A stretch of 64,000 bases of DNA. Origin: Ruminococcus sp. (lineage in GTDB: Bacteria; Bacillota; Clostridia; Oscillospirales; Ruminococcaceae). Position 1 is the first letter of the stretch; each line of letters begins with the position of its first letter. The notes under the pieces are model-generated. The model had not been told where the DNA came from, did no database searches, and saw only the letters and a list, made by a program, of their open reading frames with translations. Position numbers and translations under genes: made by a program. Positions 35,752 to 43,876 of this stretch are shown here, one piece after another. The stretch lies in NCBI GenBank assembly GCA_017470905.1, contig JAFUXL010000007.1:1-64000 (forward strand), written 5' to 3'.

Positions 35752-35851
35752 GGTGGCTTGGGGGGATAAGCAGCACTCTTGACACAATGAACGAACAGAG
35801 TGCAGCGAAGTGAGTGAGTGTGTCAAGGCTAAGAGTGCTGCGTTCCCCCCA
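35752..35851 (+). repeat. Large imperfect hairpin upstream of hslO
   Basis: The left arm contains GGGGGG and GCAGCACTCTTGACACA. The right arm contains TGTGTCAAG, AAGAGTGCTGC and CCCCCC. The apex ATGAACGAACAGAGTGCAGC plus GAAGTGAGT resembles the centre of the unit at 10952 on the other strand. It sits in the hslO leader, ending 24 nt before the ATG. Confidence 0.72.
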
Positions 35852-35874
35852 TTCTGATCTGAAAGGAGATTTTA

Positions 35875-36759
35875 ATGGGAAATTTATACAGGGCAATATC
35901 CGCAGATGGTTCGGCATTTGCTGCGGTTATTGATGCAAAAGATATAGTCTCGGAAATAGAAAATATCCACAAAACCTCGGCTGTCGTCACTGCCGCCCTC
36001 GGCAGACTGTCAATAGCCGCCTCGCTCATGGGATATATGCTTAAGGGCGATGATGACAGTGTAACGTTAAGAATAGATGCGGACGGTCAGACGGGTCAGC
36101 TTGTTGCCGTTTCCGACAGCAGGGGAAATGTCAAGTCTACCGTGAATAATCCCGTTGTCGAGATACCTCTCAACTCCGTGGGCAAGCTTGACGTTGCAGG
36201 CGCAGTCGGAAAAAACGGAACATTATCCGTTGTGAAGGATATGGGTCTGCGTGAGCCGTATGTCGGGGTAATACCGCTGGTTTCGGGCGAAATTGCAGAG
36301 GATATAGCGAATTATTATGCCGTCAGCGAACAGATACCGACAGTATGCGCATTGGGCGTGCTTGTGAATGAGGATTTGAGCGTAAAATCTGCCGGGGGCT
36401 TTCTTGTCCAGCTTCTTCCCTTTGCGGACGAAAAATGCATAGACATAATCGAAAAAAACGTCCGGAATATGCGCCCCGTTTCTTCAATTCTCAATGAGGG
36501 CATAACTCCGCAGCAGATAGCAGATATGCTGCTTGACGGTCTTGAACCGAACGAACTCGACAGCGCAAATCCCGTCTACAAATGCGATTGCAGCCGTGAA
36601 AGAACCGAAAGAGTACTCATAAGCATAGGCAGAAAGGAACTGTTCTCAATCGCCGATGATGGAAAAGACACGGAGGTTTCGTGCCATTTCTGCGGAAAGC
36701 GATATATCTTCTCGCCCGATGAAATCAGACATCTTGCGGAGGACTGCACGAATGAATAA
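35875..36759 (+). CDS. hslO: Hsp33 family redox-regulated chaperone
   Basis: 294 aa, cytosolic holdase activated by oxidation. Zinc ligands Cys237 and Cys239 (KCDCS) and Cys270 and Cys273 (CHFC) form the redox switch. The N-terminal substrate domain contains RIDADGQTGQLVAVSDSRG and the GTLSVVKDMG motif. AAAGGAG is 8 nt before the ATG. Its 3' end overlaps the lipoprotein gene by 8 nt. Confidence 0.95.
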   Translation: MGNLYRAISADGSAFAAVIDAKDIVSEIENIHKTSAVVTAALGRLSIAASLMGYMLKGDDDSVTLRIDADGQTGQLVAVSDSRGNVKSTVNNPVVEIPLNSVGKLDVAGAVGKNGTLSVVKDMGLREPYVGVIPLVSGEIAEDIANYYAVSEQIPTVCALGVLVNEDLSVKSAGGFLVQLLPFADEKCIDIIEKNVRNMRPVSSILNEGITPQQIADMLLDGLEPNELDSANPVYKCDCSRERTERVLISIGRKELFSIADDGKDTEVSCHFCGKRYIFSPDEIRHLAEDCTNE

Positions 36760-37414
36760 AAAAATATTTGTCCCTCTGCTTTTTTTACCCGTGCTGACTT
36801 CATGCGCCGCATTTGACAAGGGCGAGGGAAGAATAATATCGGACGATTTTGTGTTCATAACGACAGCACCCGTTCAGGCTGAAAGATTGTCGGACGAGAG
36901 CGTTGTCGAAATCGCCGATAATATCGAAGAAAATAATGAGCTTAATTTTGAAGTAAGCGAAAAAGTCCTGCGGATATATTCGGGAGATGAAAAAATTCAG
37001 GAGATAGAACTCAGATTTTCGCCGAATAAGGACGATATAAGAACTGCGGATTATGATTTTGACGGCGATGAGGATATATTCATACCCTATGATTTGAACA
37101 CAACGGATATGGGATTATATTATTGCTATGATGCTGAAAGCCGAAAATTCACACCCTCCGACCATCTGAATTATATAGGTCATCTCATGACAGTAACGGA
37201 GGACAACACACTCCTCGAAGAACTTATCGACAATGACGACTACTACGACCAGACTGTTGAATTTATATGGGAAAACGGAGCAATAAAACAATACAAGAGG
37301 AAAGTCAGATATGTTTCGACCCTCGACGGAAAGCTTTACGAGGAAACTTATGAATATGACGAAAAAGGTCAGGAATATTTTTCGGGAGTGGAAATCATAG
37401 AAGAGGAAGAGTAG
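36752..37414 (+). CDS. Putative lipoprotein
   Basis: 220 aa. Signal peptide NKKIFVPLLFLPVLTSC ends in an LTSC lipobox (Cys18), so lipid attachment on the outer face of the membrane is expected. The mature part is acidic, with a DYDFDGDEDIFIPYDLN segment like a calcium-binding FG-GAP/EF-loop turn; no enzyme motif is recognised. Start at 36752: GCGGAGG lies 9 nt upstream, within the hslO coding end. Cotranscribed with hslO and, two bases later, hflX. Confidence 0.78.
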   Translation: MNKKIFVPLLFLPVLTSCAAFDKGEGRIISDDFVFITTAPVQAERLSDESVVEIADNIEENNELNFEVSEKVLRIYSGDEKIQEIELRFSPNKDDIRTADYDFDGDEDIFIPYDLNTTDMGLYYCYDAESRKFTPSDHLNYIGHLMTVTEDNTLLEELIDNDDYYDQTVEFIWENGAIKQYKRKVRYVSTLDGKLYEETYEYDEKGQEYFSGVEIIEEEE

Positions 37415-37415
37415 T

Positions 37416-38675
37416 ATGTACGAGAACAAAACCAAAGAAACCCCCGTTAAAGCCGTTCTCGCCTGTGTCGATACGGGGGAGTTTGATGCGGAGACTTCAA
37501 TAGCGGAGCTTTCGGAGCTTGCAAGGACGGCAAATGCCGAGACAGTCGCAGAGGTTATCCAGAAAAGACCGACATTCGACTCCGCTGTCTGCATGGGGGC
37601 AGGCAGACTTGAAGAACTCAGAGAACAGATAAAAATGCTCGATGCGGAGCTTGTAATATTCGACCATGAACTGACGGGTGCACAGGTCAGGAATATAGAG
37701 GATATACTTGATGTCAGGGTTATCGACCGCACAACGCTCATACTCGATATATTCGCACAGAGGGCAAGAACCAAGGAGGGAAAATTGCAGGTTGAACTTG
37801 CACAGCAGAAATACCGTCTGCCCCGTCTTGTCGGAATGGGTACGGCTCTTTCACGTCTCGGCGGCGGAATAGGCACAAGAGGTCCGGGAGAAACCAAGCT
37901 TGAAACCGACAGACGGCATATCCGCAGAAGAATTGAATATCTTGAAAATGAGCTTGAACAGCTTAAAAAGCACCGCAGTTTCTCACGTTCACGCAGAAAA
38001 AAGGACGGAGTGCTGTGCGCCGCAATAGTCGGCTATACCAATGTCGGAAAATCAACCCTGTTAAATGCCCTGACCGATGCAGGAGTGATTGCGGAAAATA
38101 AGCTTTTCGCAACACTCGATATAACCTCCCGTGCGATAGAACTTCCCGATGGACGGAGCGTAATGCTGATAGATACCGTAGGACTTATCCGCAGACTTCC
38201 GCACGAGCTTGTGGAGGCTTTCAAATCCACGCTCGAAGAAGTTGCCTCGGCGGATATAATTTTAAATGTCTGTGATATATCCTCCCCAGAATGTGAGGAG
38301 CAGGCTGAAGTTACGGAGAAATTATTATCCGAACTCGGCTGTGACGGGATACCGAAAATAAATGTTTTCAATAAATCCGATAAATTATTAAATGCAGATT
38401 GTGTTCCCCCGTTCAGGATAACGGATTATAATAATGTAATGATAAGCGCAAGGCATCATTCGGGATTTGACAGACTTCTTGAATGTATCATTAAAAATCT
38501 CCCCGAAACCGCAAGGCGCATGAAAATGCTTATTCCGTATGAGGATACAGCCTTCATTGCGGAGATAAGACGTGAGGGCAAGGTCTTTTCCGAGGAATAT
38601 ACCGAAAACGGCACGGAAATTGATGCCCTTGTCGATATTAAATTAATAAAATCCGCCGAGAAATATATTATTTGA
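37416..38675 (+). CDS. hflX: GTPase HflX
   Basis: 419 aa ribosome-associated GTPase. The HflX N-domain shows ELTGAQVRNIE and VIDRTTLILDIFAQRA; GGGIGTRGPGETKLE is the glycine-rich segment, followed by the coiled coil and the G-domain: GYTNVGKSTLLNAL (G1, near 209), DTVGLIRRLPHELVEAFKST (G3) and NKSD (G4). It splits stalled ribosomes under stress. It converges on yqfD with an 8-nt overlap and no terminator between. Confidence 0.95.
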   Translation: MYENKTKETPVKAVLACVDTGEFDAETSIAELSELARTANAETVAEVIQKRPTFDSAVCMGAGRLEELREQIKMLDAELVIFDHELTGAQVRNIEDILDVRVIDRTTLILDIFAQRARTKEGKLQVELAQQKYRLPRLVGMGTALSRLGGGIGTRGPGETKLETDRRHIRRRIEYLENELEQLKKHRSFSRSRRKKDGVLCAAIVGYTNVGKSTLLNALTDAGVIAENKLFATLDITSRAIELPDGRSVMLIDTVGLIRRLPHELVEAFKSTLEEVASADIILNVCDISSPECEEQAEVTEKLLSELGCDGIPKINVFNKSDKLLNADCVPPFRITDYNNVMISARHHSGFDRLLECIIKNLPETARRMKMLIPYEDTAFIAEIRREGKVFSEEYTENGTEIDALVDIKLIKSAEKYII

Positions 38676-39825
38676 TAAATATTTCGTTTTCACGGCATAT
38701 ATCGCCTTTGAGTGTGTATTCAACATCGTATGTGATACATTCGGGGGCGGTATTTTTTTTGATATTCCTGTCCAGTATCTCAATATCGGATGTGAAATTT
38801 TTCTCGTAGAGATAGATTTTTTCCATGATATTGCTTTCCGCCTGTTCGGGAGTGAGGAGTGTTTCAGTGAAAGACGTTTCAAGGATTTTTGTCTCGTATA
38901 TTCCTATGGGGAGGTATCTGCCGAATATTTCAAGATATTCCGCATTTTCCTCGCTCTCAAAGCTTTCGTAGCTGTTTCCGCCCGAAAACAGCGGAATTTT
39001 AAATCCGAAAAGGTCAAGCTTTCTGGTGGTTTTTTCTCTGCCCGTAAAGACCTTTCTTTTTTCGGAGAGATTTTCCGAAAAGCTTATATTTTCCTTGTAT
39101 ATCCCCGTAATCTGTCCCATTGCATGATGAAAGGTGACATGACCCGTATCATCACTTGTCACGCCGCTTATGAGCATATCGCCCTCGAATACATAATCCC
39201 CGACCTTTTTCATCAGCATACCGTCATAAACCGAAGTATAGGTAATCTGTGCGGTTTTGTCGGCTGTGACGTTGCATGGTAGGCGTTCGTTTACCATTTC
39301 GGGCTTTTCAACGGTTTCCGTTACCTGAACGACAAGGCGGTTGCCCGTATAGCGCATACCGACCCATGAAATGCCGTCAACCGTGAACATGAGTTTATTT
39401 TCGCATTTTATGAAATCAATATCCCGTATTGGAGTACCCTTTCTGACGTTCATATTTTCGAGGGCTGAAAGTATGGTATCGCTGCTTACGGCTGAATTTC
39501 CCTCTATTTCGATAGTCACGACAACCTGCGAAAAATATATTATTATTACGGATATTATCAATATGCCGAAGAATATTCCGAAACGCAGGCGGTATTTTGA
39601 AGCTCTGCCCGCAGCGGACGGAAATTCCCGTATGTCCAGAATAATACTGCATTCATCGGCAAGGGCTTTTATTCTTTTCAAATCTCTGCGGTACATCTGC
39701 GCATGGAAAACATCATTTCTGCAATACTGTGCAAAGCAGTTGAAATTTTCCTTATGTATGCGGTTTATGAAGTCATATATATTTTTTCCGTGAGCATTTA
39801 TCTGAATATATCTCTTAATCCTCAA
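38668..39825 (-). CDS. yqfD: Sporulation protein YqfD
   Basis: 385 aa. One transmembrane helix (about 80-102) separates a cytosolic N-terminal region (CFAQYCRNDVFHAQMYRRDL) from a large extracytoplasmic part with a POTRA-like VTIEIEGNSAVSSDTIL segment and GVTSDDTGHVTFHHAMGQI. YqfD is a SigE-controlled mother-cell sporulation protein. TTG start at 39825, with GGGGGGTG 6 nt upstream; longer readings run into repeat DNA. Its usual partner yqfC is 183 nt upstream. Confidence 0.9.
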   Translation of the reverse strand: MRIKRYIQINAHGKNIYDFINRIHKENFNCFAQYCRNDVFHAQMYRRDLKRIKALADECSIILDIREFPSAAGRASKYRLRFGIFFGILIISVIIIYFSQVVVTIEIEGNSAVSSDTILSALENMNVRKGTPIRDIDFIKCENKLMFTVDGISWVGMRYTGNRLVVQVTETVEKPEMVNERLPCNVTADKTAQITYTSVYDGMLMKKVGDYVFEGDMLISGVTSDDTGHVTFHHAMGQITGIYKENISFSENLSEKRKVFTGREKTTRKLDLFGFKIPLFSGGNSYESFESEENAEYLEIFGRYLPIGIYETKILETSFTETLLTPEQAESNIMEKIYLYEKNFTSDIEILDRNIKKNTAPECITYDVEYTLKGDICRENEIFIK

Positions 39826-39843
39826 AAAAACACCCCCCTGGTT

Positions 39844-40013
39844 TAATTCATAATTCATAATTGAATTTGCCTTTGGCAAATTCAGAAATTCTTATATTTT
39901 GTATTTTTCTCCGCTACAGGCGGAGGAAATTGCTTTTTATTAAGAATAATTTTGCATTTTAATGCTGAAAGCATTAATAATTATGAATTATGAATTAAGA
40001 ATTATGAATTAAT
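39844..40013. repeat. Inverted-repeat-bounded insertion-like segment
   Basis: AATTCATAATTCATAATT at the left (39844-39862) and its complement AATTATGAATTATGAATT at the right (39978-40013) bound about 115 bp that holds two palindromes: GAATTTGCC-TTT-GGCAAATTC (39863-39883) and CTCCGC...GCGGAG (near 39911-39927). No gene inside. It fills the yqfC-yqfD gap and resembles a non-coding miniature element. Confidence 0.6.
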
Positions 40014-40245
40014 TTTCAAGTTCTATGCGTGAGATTTTCCCCCTTATGACAAGGCTGTCTGTCCTGAAATCATATGCTTTAAGGCTGTCGCCCCAGATAT
40101 TTATATGCAGACCGCCCGAAACCAGTCTTATGAAAACCTCGTTGTATTCCTCTATTCTTTTGCAGTTTTCGATTATAATTTCCCTGTTTCCGCTTATAAA
40201 TATTTCTGAATCGAGATAGAATTTTTGTTTGATTTTTTCGTGCAT
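40009..40245 (-). CDS. yqfC: YabP/YqfC family sporulation protein
   Basis: 78 aa, all of a YabP/YqfC domain: LDSEIFISGNREIIIENCKR, IRLVSGGLHINIWGDSLK and LVIRGKISRIELE. In Bacillus yqfC precedes yqfD in a SigE operon. AGGAAC/GGAGGAAC ribosome site upstream. The final bases of the gene overlap the right boundary of the repeat-bounded segment. Confidence 0.88.
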   Translation of the reverse strand: MHEKIKQKFYLDSEIFISGNREIIIENCKRIEEYNEVFIRLVSGGLHINIWGDSLKAYDFRTDSLVIRGKISRIELEN

Positions 40246-40269
40246 TTTTAGTTCCTCCGGGAATATAAT

Positions 40270-40312
40270 TTAATTATGAATTATGCATTATGCATTATGA
40301 ATTATGAATTAA
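40270..40312. repeat. ATTATGAATT tandem repeat array
   Basis: TTAATTATGAATTATGCATT and further units between the divergent yqfC and ylbJ-like genes; the reverse complement of the arrays at 34755 and 35581. Confidence 0.7.
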
Positions 40313-40352
40313 TCTGTTCTGTTAAGATAATATGATTTGACGGGTGATGAAT

Positions 40353-41420
40353 ATGAAAGAAAAATTGAAATCCTCACTTGAAATTATCTCAGTAATAATA
40401 CTTGCCCTCTTCTGTCTTACGGAGAGCCATGCCGTAAAGGACAGCATATACAATGCTGTAATGCGCTGTCTCGAAACGGTAATACCCTCGCTGTATGCAA
40501 TGATGATACTTTCAAGAATATTGACGAAAAGCGGACTGATTGGCAGAATATCGTCTTATACGGGAATATTTCCGCCCGTGTTCGTGTTTTCGGTATTTGC
40601 CGGCTATCCCGTGGGAACTGGAATATTATGCTCGGAATACGAATGCGGCAATATCTCACGCAGACAGGCGCAGGTAATGTCGGGAATATGCTACGGTGCA
40701 GGAAGTGCATTTATAAACGGCTGTATTGCAGGCAGACTATACGGAAAAGGCAGCGAGGGGAATATAATACTTATTTCGACAGTCGGGGCGGATGTAATTC
40801 TCTCCCTTTTTATGATACCATTTCTGAAAGGCAAATACCAAAAAAATGATAAAATACATATATCGTCAAATCTTCTCAATGAGAGCATATCGGAAAGCGG
40901 CAGGTCTATGGGAATTATATGTCTGAGCGTGGTATTTTTTTCCGTTATTTCGGTATTTTTGCAGTATACGGGGATTATATCCCTTGCAGGGGATATGCTC
41001 TCACGCATTACGGGCAGAGATAAGAGTATATGCGAAGGCATGATATATACCCTCATGGATATAACCAATGCGGAGAACCTCACGAAAGGCGACAGGACTT
41101 TGCTTCCGTTTTTAAGCTTTGTTACGGCTTTCGGGGGAGTATGCGTATTGTTTCAGATAAAGGCAGTAACGGGGGAGCGAATATCTCTTATGCTGTTTAT
41201 AATAATGAGAATTTTTGCGGCGGTGATGAGCGCAGTAATATGCCGCCTTATAATGCCGCTTATGCTGAAAGGCGAAACGGTATATGTATCGGTGAATATG
41301 AGCGTTCACAAGGCTGAAAGTCCCGTGCCGTCAGTAATGCTGATACTTATGACTTTTTTCATAATCGGCGAAAGCAACGGGTTATTTAATACTAACAAAA
41401 AATATTCTCAAAACGCTTGA
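40353..41420 (+). CDS. YlbJ-like sporulation integral membrane protein
   Basis: 355 aa with about eight transmembrane segments and a nucleoside-recognition (Gate) like core: VIPSLYAMMILSRILTKSGL, FAGYPVGTGILCSEYE with ISRRQAQVMSGICYGAGSAF. This pattern is that of YlbJ, a mother-cell sporulation membrane protein. The alternative is another member of the Gate-domain superfamily. GGGTGATG lies 6 nt before the ATG at 40353. Its stop overlaps a promoter for the next transcript. Confidence 0.7.
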   Translation: MKEKLKSSLEIISVIILALFCLTESHAVKDSIYNAVMRCLETVIPSLYAMMILSRILTKSGLIGRISSYTGIFPPVFVFSVFAGYPVGTGILCSEYECGNISRRQAQVMSGICYGAGSAFINGCIAGRLYGKGSEGNIILISTVGADVILSLFMIPFLKGKYQKNDKIHISSNLLNESISESGRSMGIICLSVVFFSVISVFLQYTGIISLAGDMLSRITGRDKSICEGMIYTLMDITNAENLTKGDRTLLPFLSFVTAFGGVCVLFQIKAVTGERISLMLFIIMRIFAAVMSAVICRLIMPLMLKGETVYVSVNMSVHKAESPVPSVMLILMTFFIIGESNGLFNTNKKYSQNA

Positions 41421-41446
41421 CTTTTGGTATAAGAATATGATACAAT
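41417..41446 (+). promoter_or_regulatory. Promoter for hydG leader
   Basis: TTGACT, 18 nt, TACAAT; the -35 overlaps the last codons of the upstream gene. It places a leader of about 220 nt before the TM1266-type gene. Confidence 0.6.
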
Positions 41447-41487
41447 AATAATGCGGTCATTCGGATTTATTCGTCTGACGGCTGTTT

Positions 41488-41507
41488 TAATTCATAATTC
41501 ATAATTC
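41488..41507. repeat. AATTCAT repeat within hydG leader
   Basis: TAATTCATAATTCATAATTC, embedded between segments that could pair (GGCTGT and ACAGC). Confidence 0.65.
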
Positions 41508-41591
41508 GGACAGCAGGGTAATTTCTCTGTTATCGGTTTGCGGTTTTATATGCTCATGCTGTCTGTCCGTGTCCGTGGACAGACTTTTTTT
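41505..41591 (+). promoter_or_regulatory. Candidate conditional terminator in hydG leader
   Basis: GTCTGTCC and GGACAGAC arms around an 8-nt loop followed by seven Ts (41561-41591) make a good intrinsic terminator downstream of the promoter at 41417. GACAGCA at 41507-41513 is complementary to TGCTGTC overlapping the left arm, giving a competing pairing. It could be an attenuator or simply the terminator of the preceding gene. Confidence 0.5.
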
Positions 41592-41619
41592 AATTCATAA
41601 TTCATAATTCATAATTTTT
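41590..41619. repeat. AATTCAT tandem repeat array
   Basis: Three ATTCATA units directly after the terminator T-run. Confidence 0.7.
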
Positions 41620-41672
41620 ATTGCCTGCGTCAATAAAGAATTTAAAGATAATAAAGGGGGATTCGGGAGACA

Positions 41673-41921
41673 ATGAACGATAAGAGAATTGCTGTCGTTG
41701 CGGTTGTTATTGATGAAATCTCCGCCGTAACCGAAGTAAACAGCGTACTGCATGAATATAATGACATGGTTATTGGAAGAATGGGTATACCCTACAGAGA
41801 ACGGGGAGTATCAGTTATTTCCGTGGCGGTCGATGCAGAACCCGACAAAATAAGCAGTCTGACAGGCAGGCTCGGACGCATATCGGGCGTTTCCGTAAAA
41901 GCTGCAATATCAAGGAAATGA
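41673..41921 (+). CDS. TM1266-type iron-only hydrogenase system regulator
   Basis: 82 aa ACT-like fold of the TIGR03959/TM1266 family: RIAVVAVVIDEISAVTEVN, then GRMGIPYRERGVSVISVAVDA and a GRLGRISGVSVKAAIS strand-helix end. The family co-occurs with [FeFe]-hydrogenase maturases; the ligand and mode of regulation are not established. It is 10 nt upstream of hydG. Start supported by GGGGATTCGGGAG upstream. Confidence 0.85.
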   Translation: MNDKRIAVVAVVIDEISAVTEVNSVLHEYNDMVIGRMGIPYRERGVSVISVAVDAEPDKISSLTGRLGRISGVSVKAAISRK

Positions 41922-41931
41922 GGTAAATTTT

Positions 41932-43383
41932 ATGTATGATGTCAAATCTTTAAAGGCTGAGGAATTTATCAGCGATGAGGAGGTAAAAGCCTCCCTCGAA
42001 TATGCCGACCAGAATAAGAATAACAGACAGCTCATTGAAGAAATTCTCGAAAAGGCAAAGTCCAGAAAAACAGGCAGAGGTGTTGAATGTGCAGGACTTT
42101 CCCACCGTGAGGCAAGTGTTCTCCTCGCCTGTGAAATCCCCGAAATGACGGAAAAAATATATTCCCTCGCCCGTGAGATAAAAGAGGCTTTCTACGGCGA
42201 CAGAATTGTTATGTTTGCTCCGCTTTACCTCTCGAATTACTGCGTGAACAAATGCGTATACTGTCCCTATCATATGCAGAATAAGGAGATACCCCGCAAA
42301 AAACTCACGCAGGAGGAAATAAGGGAAGAGGTCATTGCCTTGCAGGATATGGGTCACAAGAGACTTGCCATTGAAGCAGGCGAAGACCCCGTTAATAACC
42401 CCATAGAATATATCCTCGAATGTATTGACACTATCTATTCAATAAAGCACAAGAACGGAGCAATAAGACGTGTCAATGTAAATATCGCCGCAACGACCGT
42501 TGAGAATTACAAAAAGCTCCACGATGCAGGAATAGGCACATATATTCTCTTTCAGGAGACGTATCACAAGGAAAGCTATGAACAGCTCCACCCGGCAGGA
42601 CCAAAGCATAATTACGCTTATCATACCGAGGCTATGGACAGGGCTATGCAGGGCGGTATTGATGATGTCGGACTTGGTGTGCTTTTCGGACTTGACAAAT
42701 ACAGATATGAATTTGCCGCACTTCTCATGCATGCCGAACACCTCGAAGCCGTTCATGGAGTAGGTCCTCATACCATAAGCGTTCCCAGACTTAAAAGAGC
42801 GTCCGATATTGACCCGACACAATTCGACAACGGCATTGACGATGATATTTTCGCAAAGATAATCGCCTGTATAAGAATTGCCGTTCCGTACACGGGCATG
42901 ATAATTTCAACCCGTGAGAGCGAGGAATGCAGAAATAAAGTACTCGGACTGGGTATTTCCCAGATTTCGGGCGGTTCGAGAACCTCTGTCGGCGGCTATG
43001 CAGGGTATTCGGCTGACGAAAGACCCCACGATACGGAGCAGTTTGACGTTTCTGACCAGAGAAGTCTCGATGAAGTCGTTAAATGGCTCATGGAGGGCGG
43101 ATATATTCCCTCATTCTGCACAGCCTGCTACCGTGAGGGACGTACAGGCGACAGGTTCATGGCTCTTTGCAAGGTCGGTCAGATACAGAATTGCTGTCAC
43201 CCCAATGCGCTCATGACCTTGCAGGAATTTTTAACCGACTACGCATCGCCCGAAACCAGGAAAATCGGCGAAGAGCTCATCGCAAAGGAAATTCTCAACG
43301 TCCCCGATGAAAAACGCCGCCGGAGGGCTGTTGATTACCTCAATGAAATAAAACAGGGCGGCAAGAGGGATTTCCGTTTCTGA
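41932..43383 (+). CDS. hydG: [FeFe]-hydrogenase H-cluster radical SAM maturase HydG
   Basis: 483 aa. It cleaves tyrosine to supply CO and CN ligands of the H-cluster. The SAM cluster uses Cys104, Cys108 and Cys111 (CVNKCVYC). The C-terminal second cluster region reads SFCTACYREGRTGDRFM. ISRSGGSRTSVGGY-like ISGGSRTSVGGYAG lies near 345. hydE and hydF are not in the window. AGGTAAATTTT site before the ATG. Confidence 0.95.
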   Translation: MYDVKSLKAEEFISDEEVKASLEYADQNKNNRQLIEEILEKAKSRKTGRGVECAGLSHREASVLLACEIPEMTEKIYSLAREIKEAFYGDRIVMFAPLYLSNYCVNKCVYCPYHMQNKEIPRKKLTQEEIREEVIALQDMGHKRLAIEAGEDPVNNPIEYILECIDTIYSIKHKNGAIRRVNVNIAATTVENYKKLHDAGIGTYILFQETYHKESYEQLHPAGPKHNYAYHTEAMDRAMQGGIDDVGLGVLFGLDKYRYEFAALLMHAEHLEAVHGVGPHTISVPRLKRASDIDPTQFDNGIDDDIFAKIIACIRIAVPYTGMIISTRESEECRNKVLGLGISQISGGSRTSVGGYAGYSADERPHDTEQFDVSDQRSLDEVVKWLMEGGYIPSFCTACYREGRTGDRFMALCKVGQIQNCCHPNALMTLQEFLTDYASPETRKIGEELIAKEILNVPDEKRRRRAVDYLNEIKQGGKRDFRF

Positions 43384-43410
43384 TTATTTGGTGAAAGTTT
43401 TGTGCATTTA

Positions 43411-43439
43411 TTGACAAATCATTCCTCTTGTGATAGAAT
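43411..43439 (+). promoter_or_regulatory. Promoter for 48-aa peptide gene
   Basis: TTGACA, 17 nt, TAGAAT with an extended TGA before the -10. Confidence 0.75.
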
Positions 43440-43492
43440 ATATTCGGGTATATGATATCCGTGAAAAAGAAATACACAGGAGGACAAAACCA

Positions 43493-43639
43493 ATGTTATA
43501 TGATTTAATGGCAATCGCCGCCGATGCACCAGCCACAGGAGATAATTTCCCAGTAAAGATAGTTGTCATCGTTGCAATAATCGCCGCAATAGTCGCAGGC
43601 GGTATGGCATTCCTTTCGGGAAAAAATAAAAAGCAATAA
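43493..43639 (+). CDS. 48-aa PxTGD single-pass membrane peptide
   Basis: AGGAGGA 9 nt upstream of the ATG, its own promoter and its own terminator make this a convincing gene. The product is a short N-terminus (LYDLMAIAADA), PATGDN, a 20-residue hydrophobic helix (VVIVAIIAAIVAGGMAFL) and a GKNKKQ tail. That is the layout of a sortase sorting signal (PxTG-D, helix, basic tail) without any preceding secreted protein. Not recognised otherwise. It may be a membrane peptide that resembles a sorting signal by chance. Confidence 0.75.
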   Translation: MLYDLMAIAADAPATGDNFPVKIVVIVAIIAAIVAGGMAFLSGKNKKQ

Positions 43640-43652
43640 AATAATTTCATTG

Positions 43653-43681
43653 TCTCCGCATTGATTTGCGGAGATATTTTT
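43653..43681 (+). terminator. Terminator of 48-aa peptide gene
   Basis: TCTCCGCA and TGCGGAGA arms followed by TATTTTT. Confidence 0.82.
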
Positions 43682-43735
43682 GCATAATTCACAAAAATAT
43701 ATTTTGTTAAGGCTTGCATTTGTGAAAAAATGTCC

Positions 43736-43765
43736 TTGACATATTCAGGGAAAATATGTTATAAT
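43736..43765 (+). promoter_or_regulatory. Promoter for rpsB-tsf
   Basis: TTGACA, 18 nt, TATAAT with an extended TGT; about 110 nt of leader follow. Confidence 0.8.
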
Positions 43766-43771
43766 ATTCAG

Positions 43772-43860
43772 GCAATTCGCACGTTCGGTTTTTGCGGGTT
43801 GGTGTGCCTTTCGGCATTGCCTGCAAGTCAAGCCGTGCGGAGGATTATAAACCAATTTTT
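43772..43860 (+). promoter_or_regulatory. Structured rpsB leader, candidate
   Basis: GC-rich leader with GCACGTTCGG / CCGTGC complementarity and an inner GGTGTGCC-TTTC-GGCATTGCC hairpin. S2 leaders are known in other bacteria; not matched to a family here. Confidence 0.4.
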
Positions 43861-43876
43861 TAAGGAGGACTGCACA

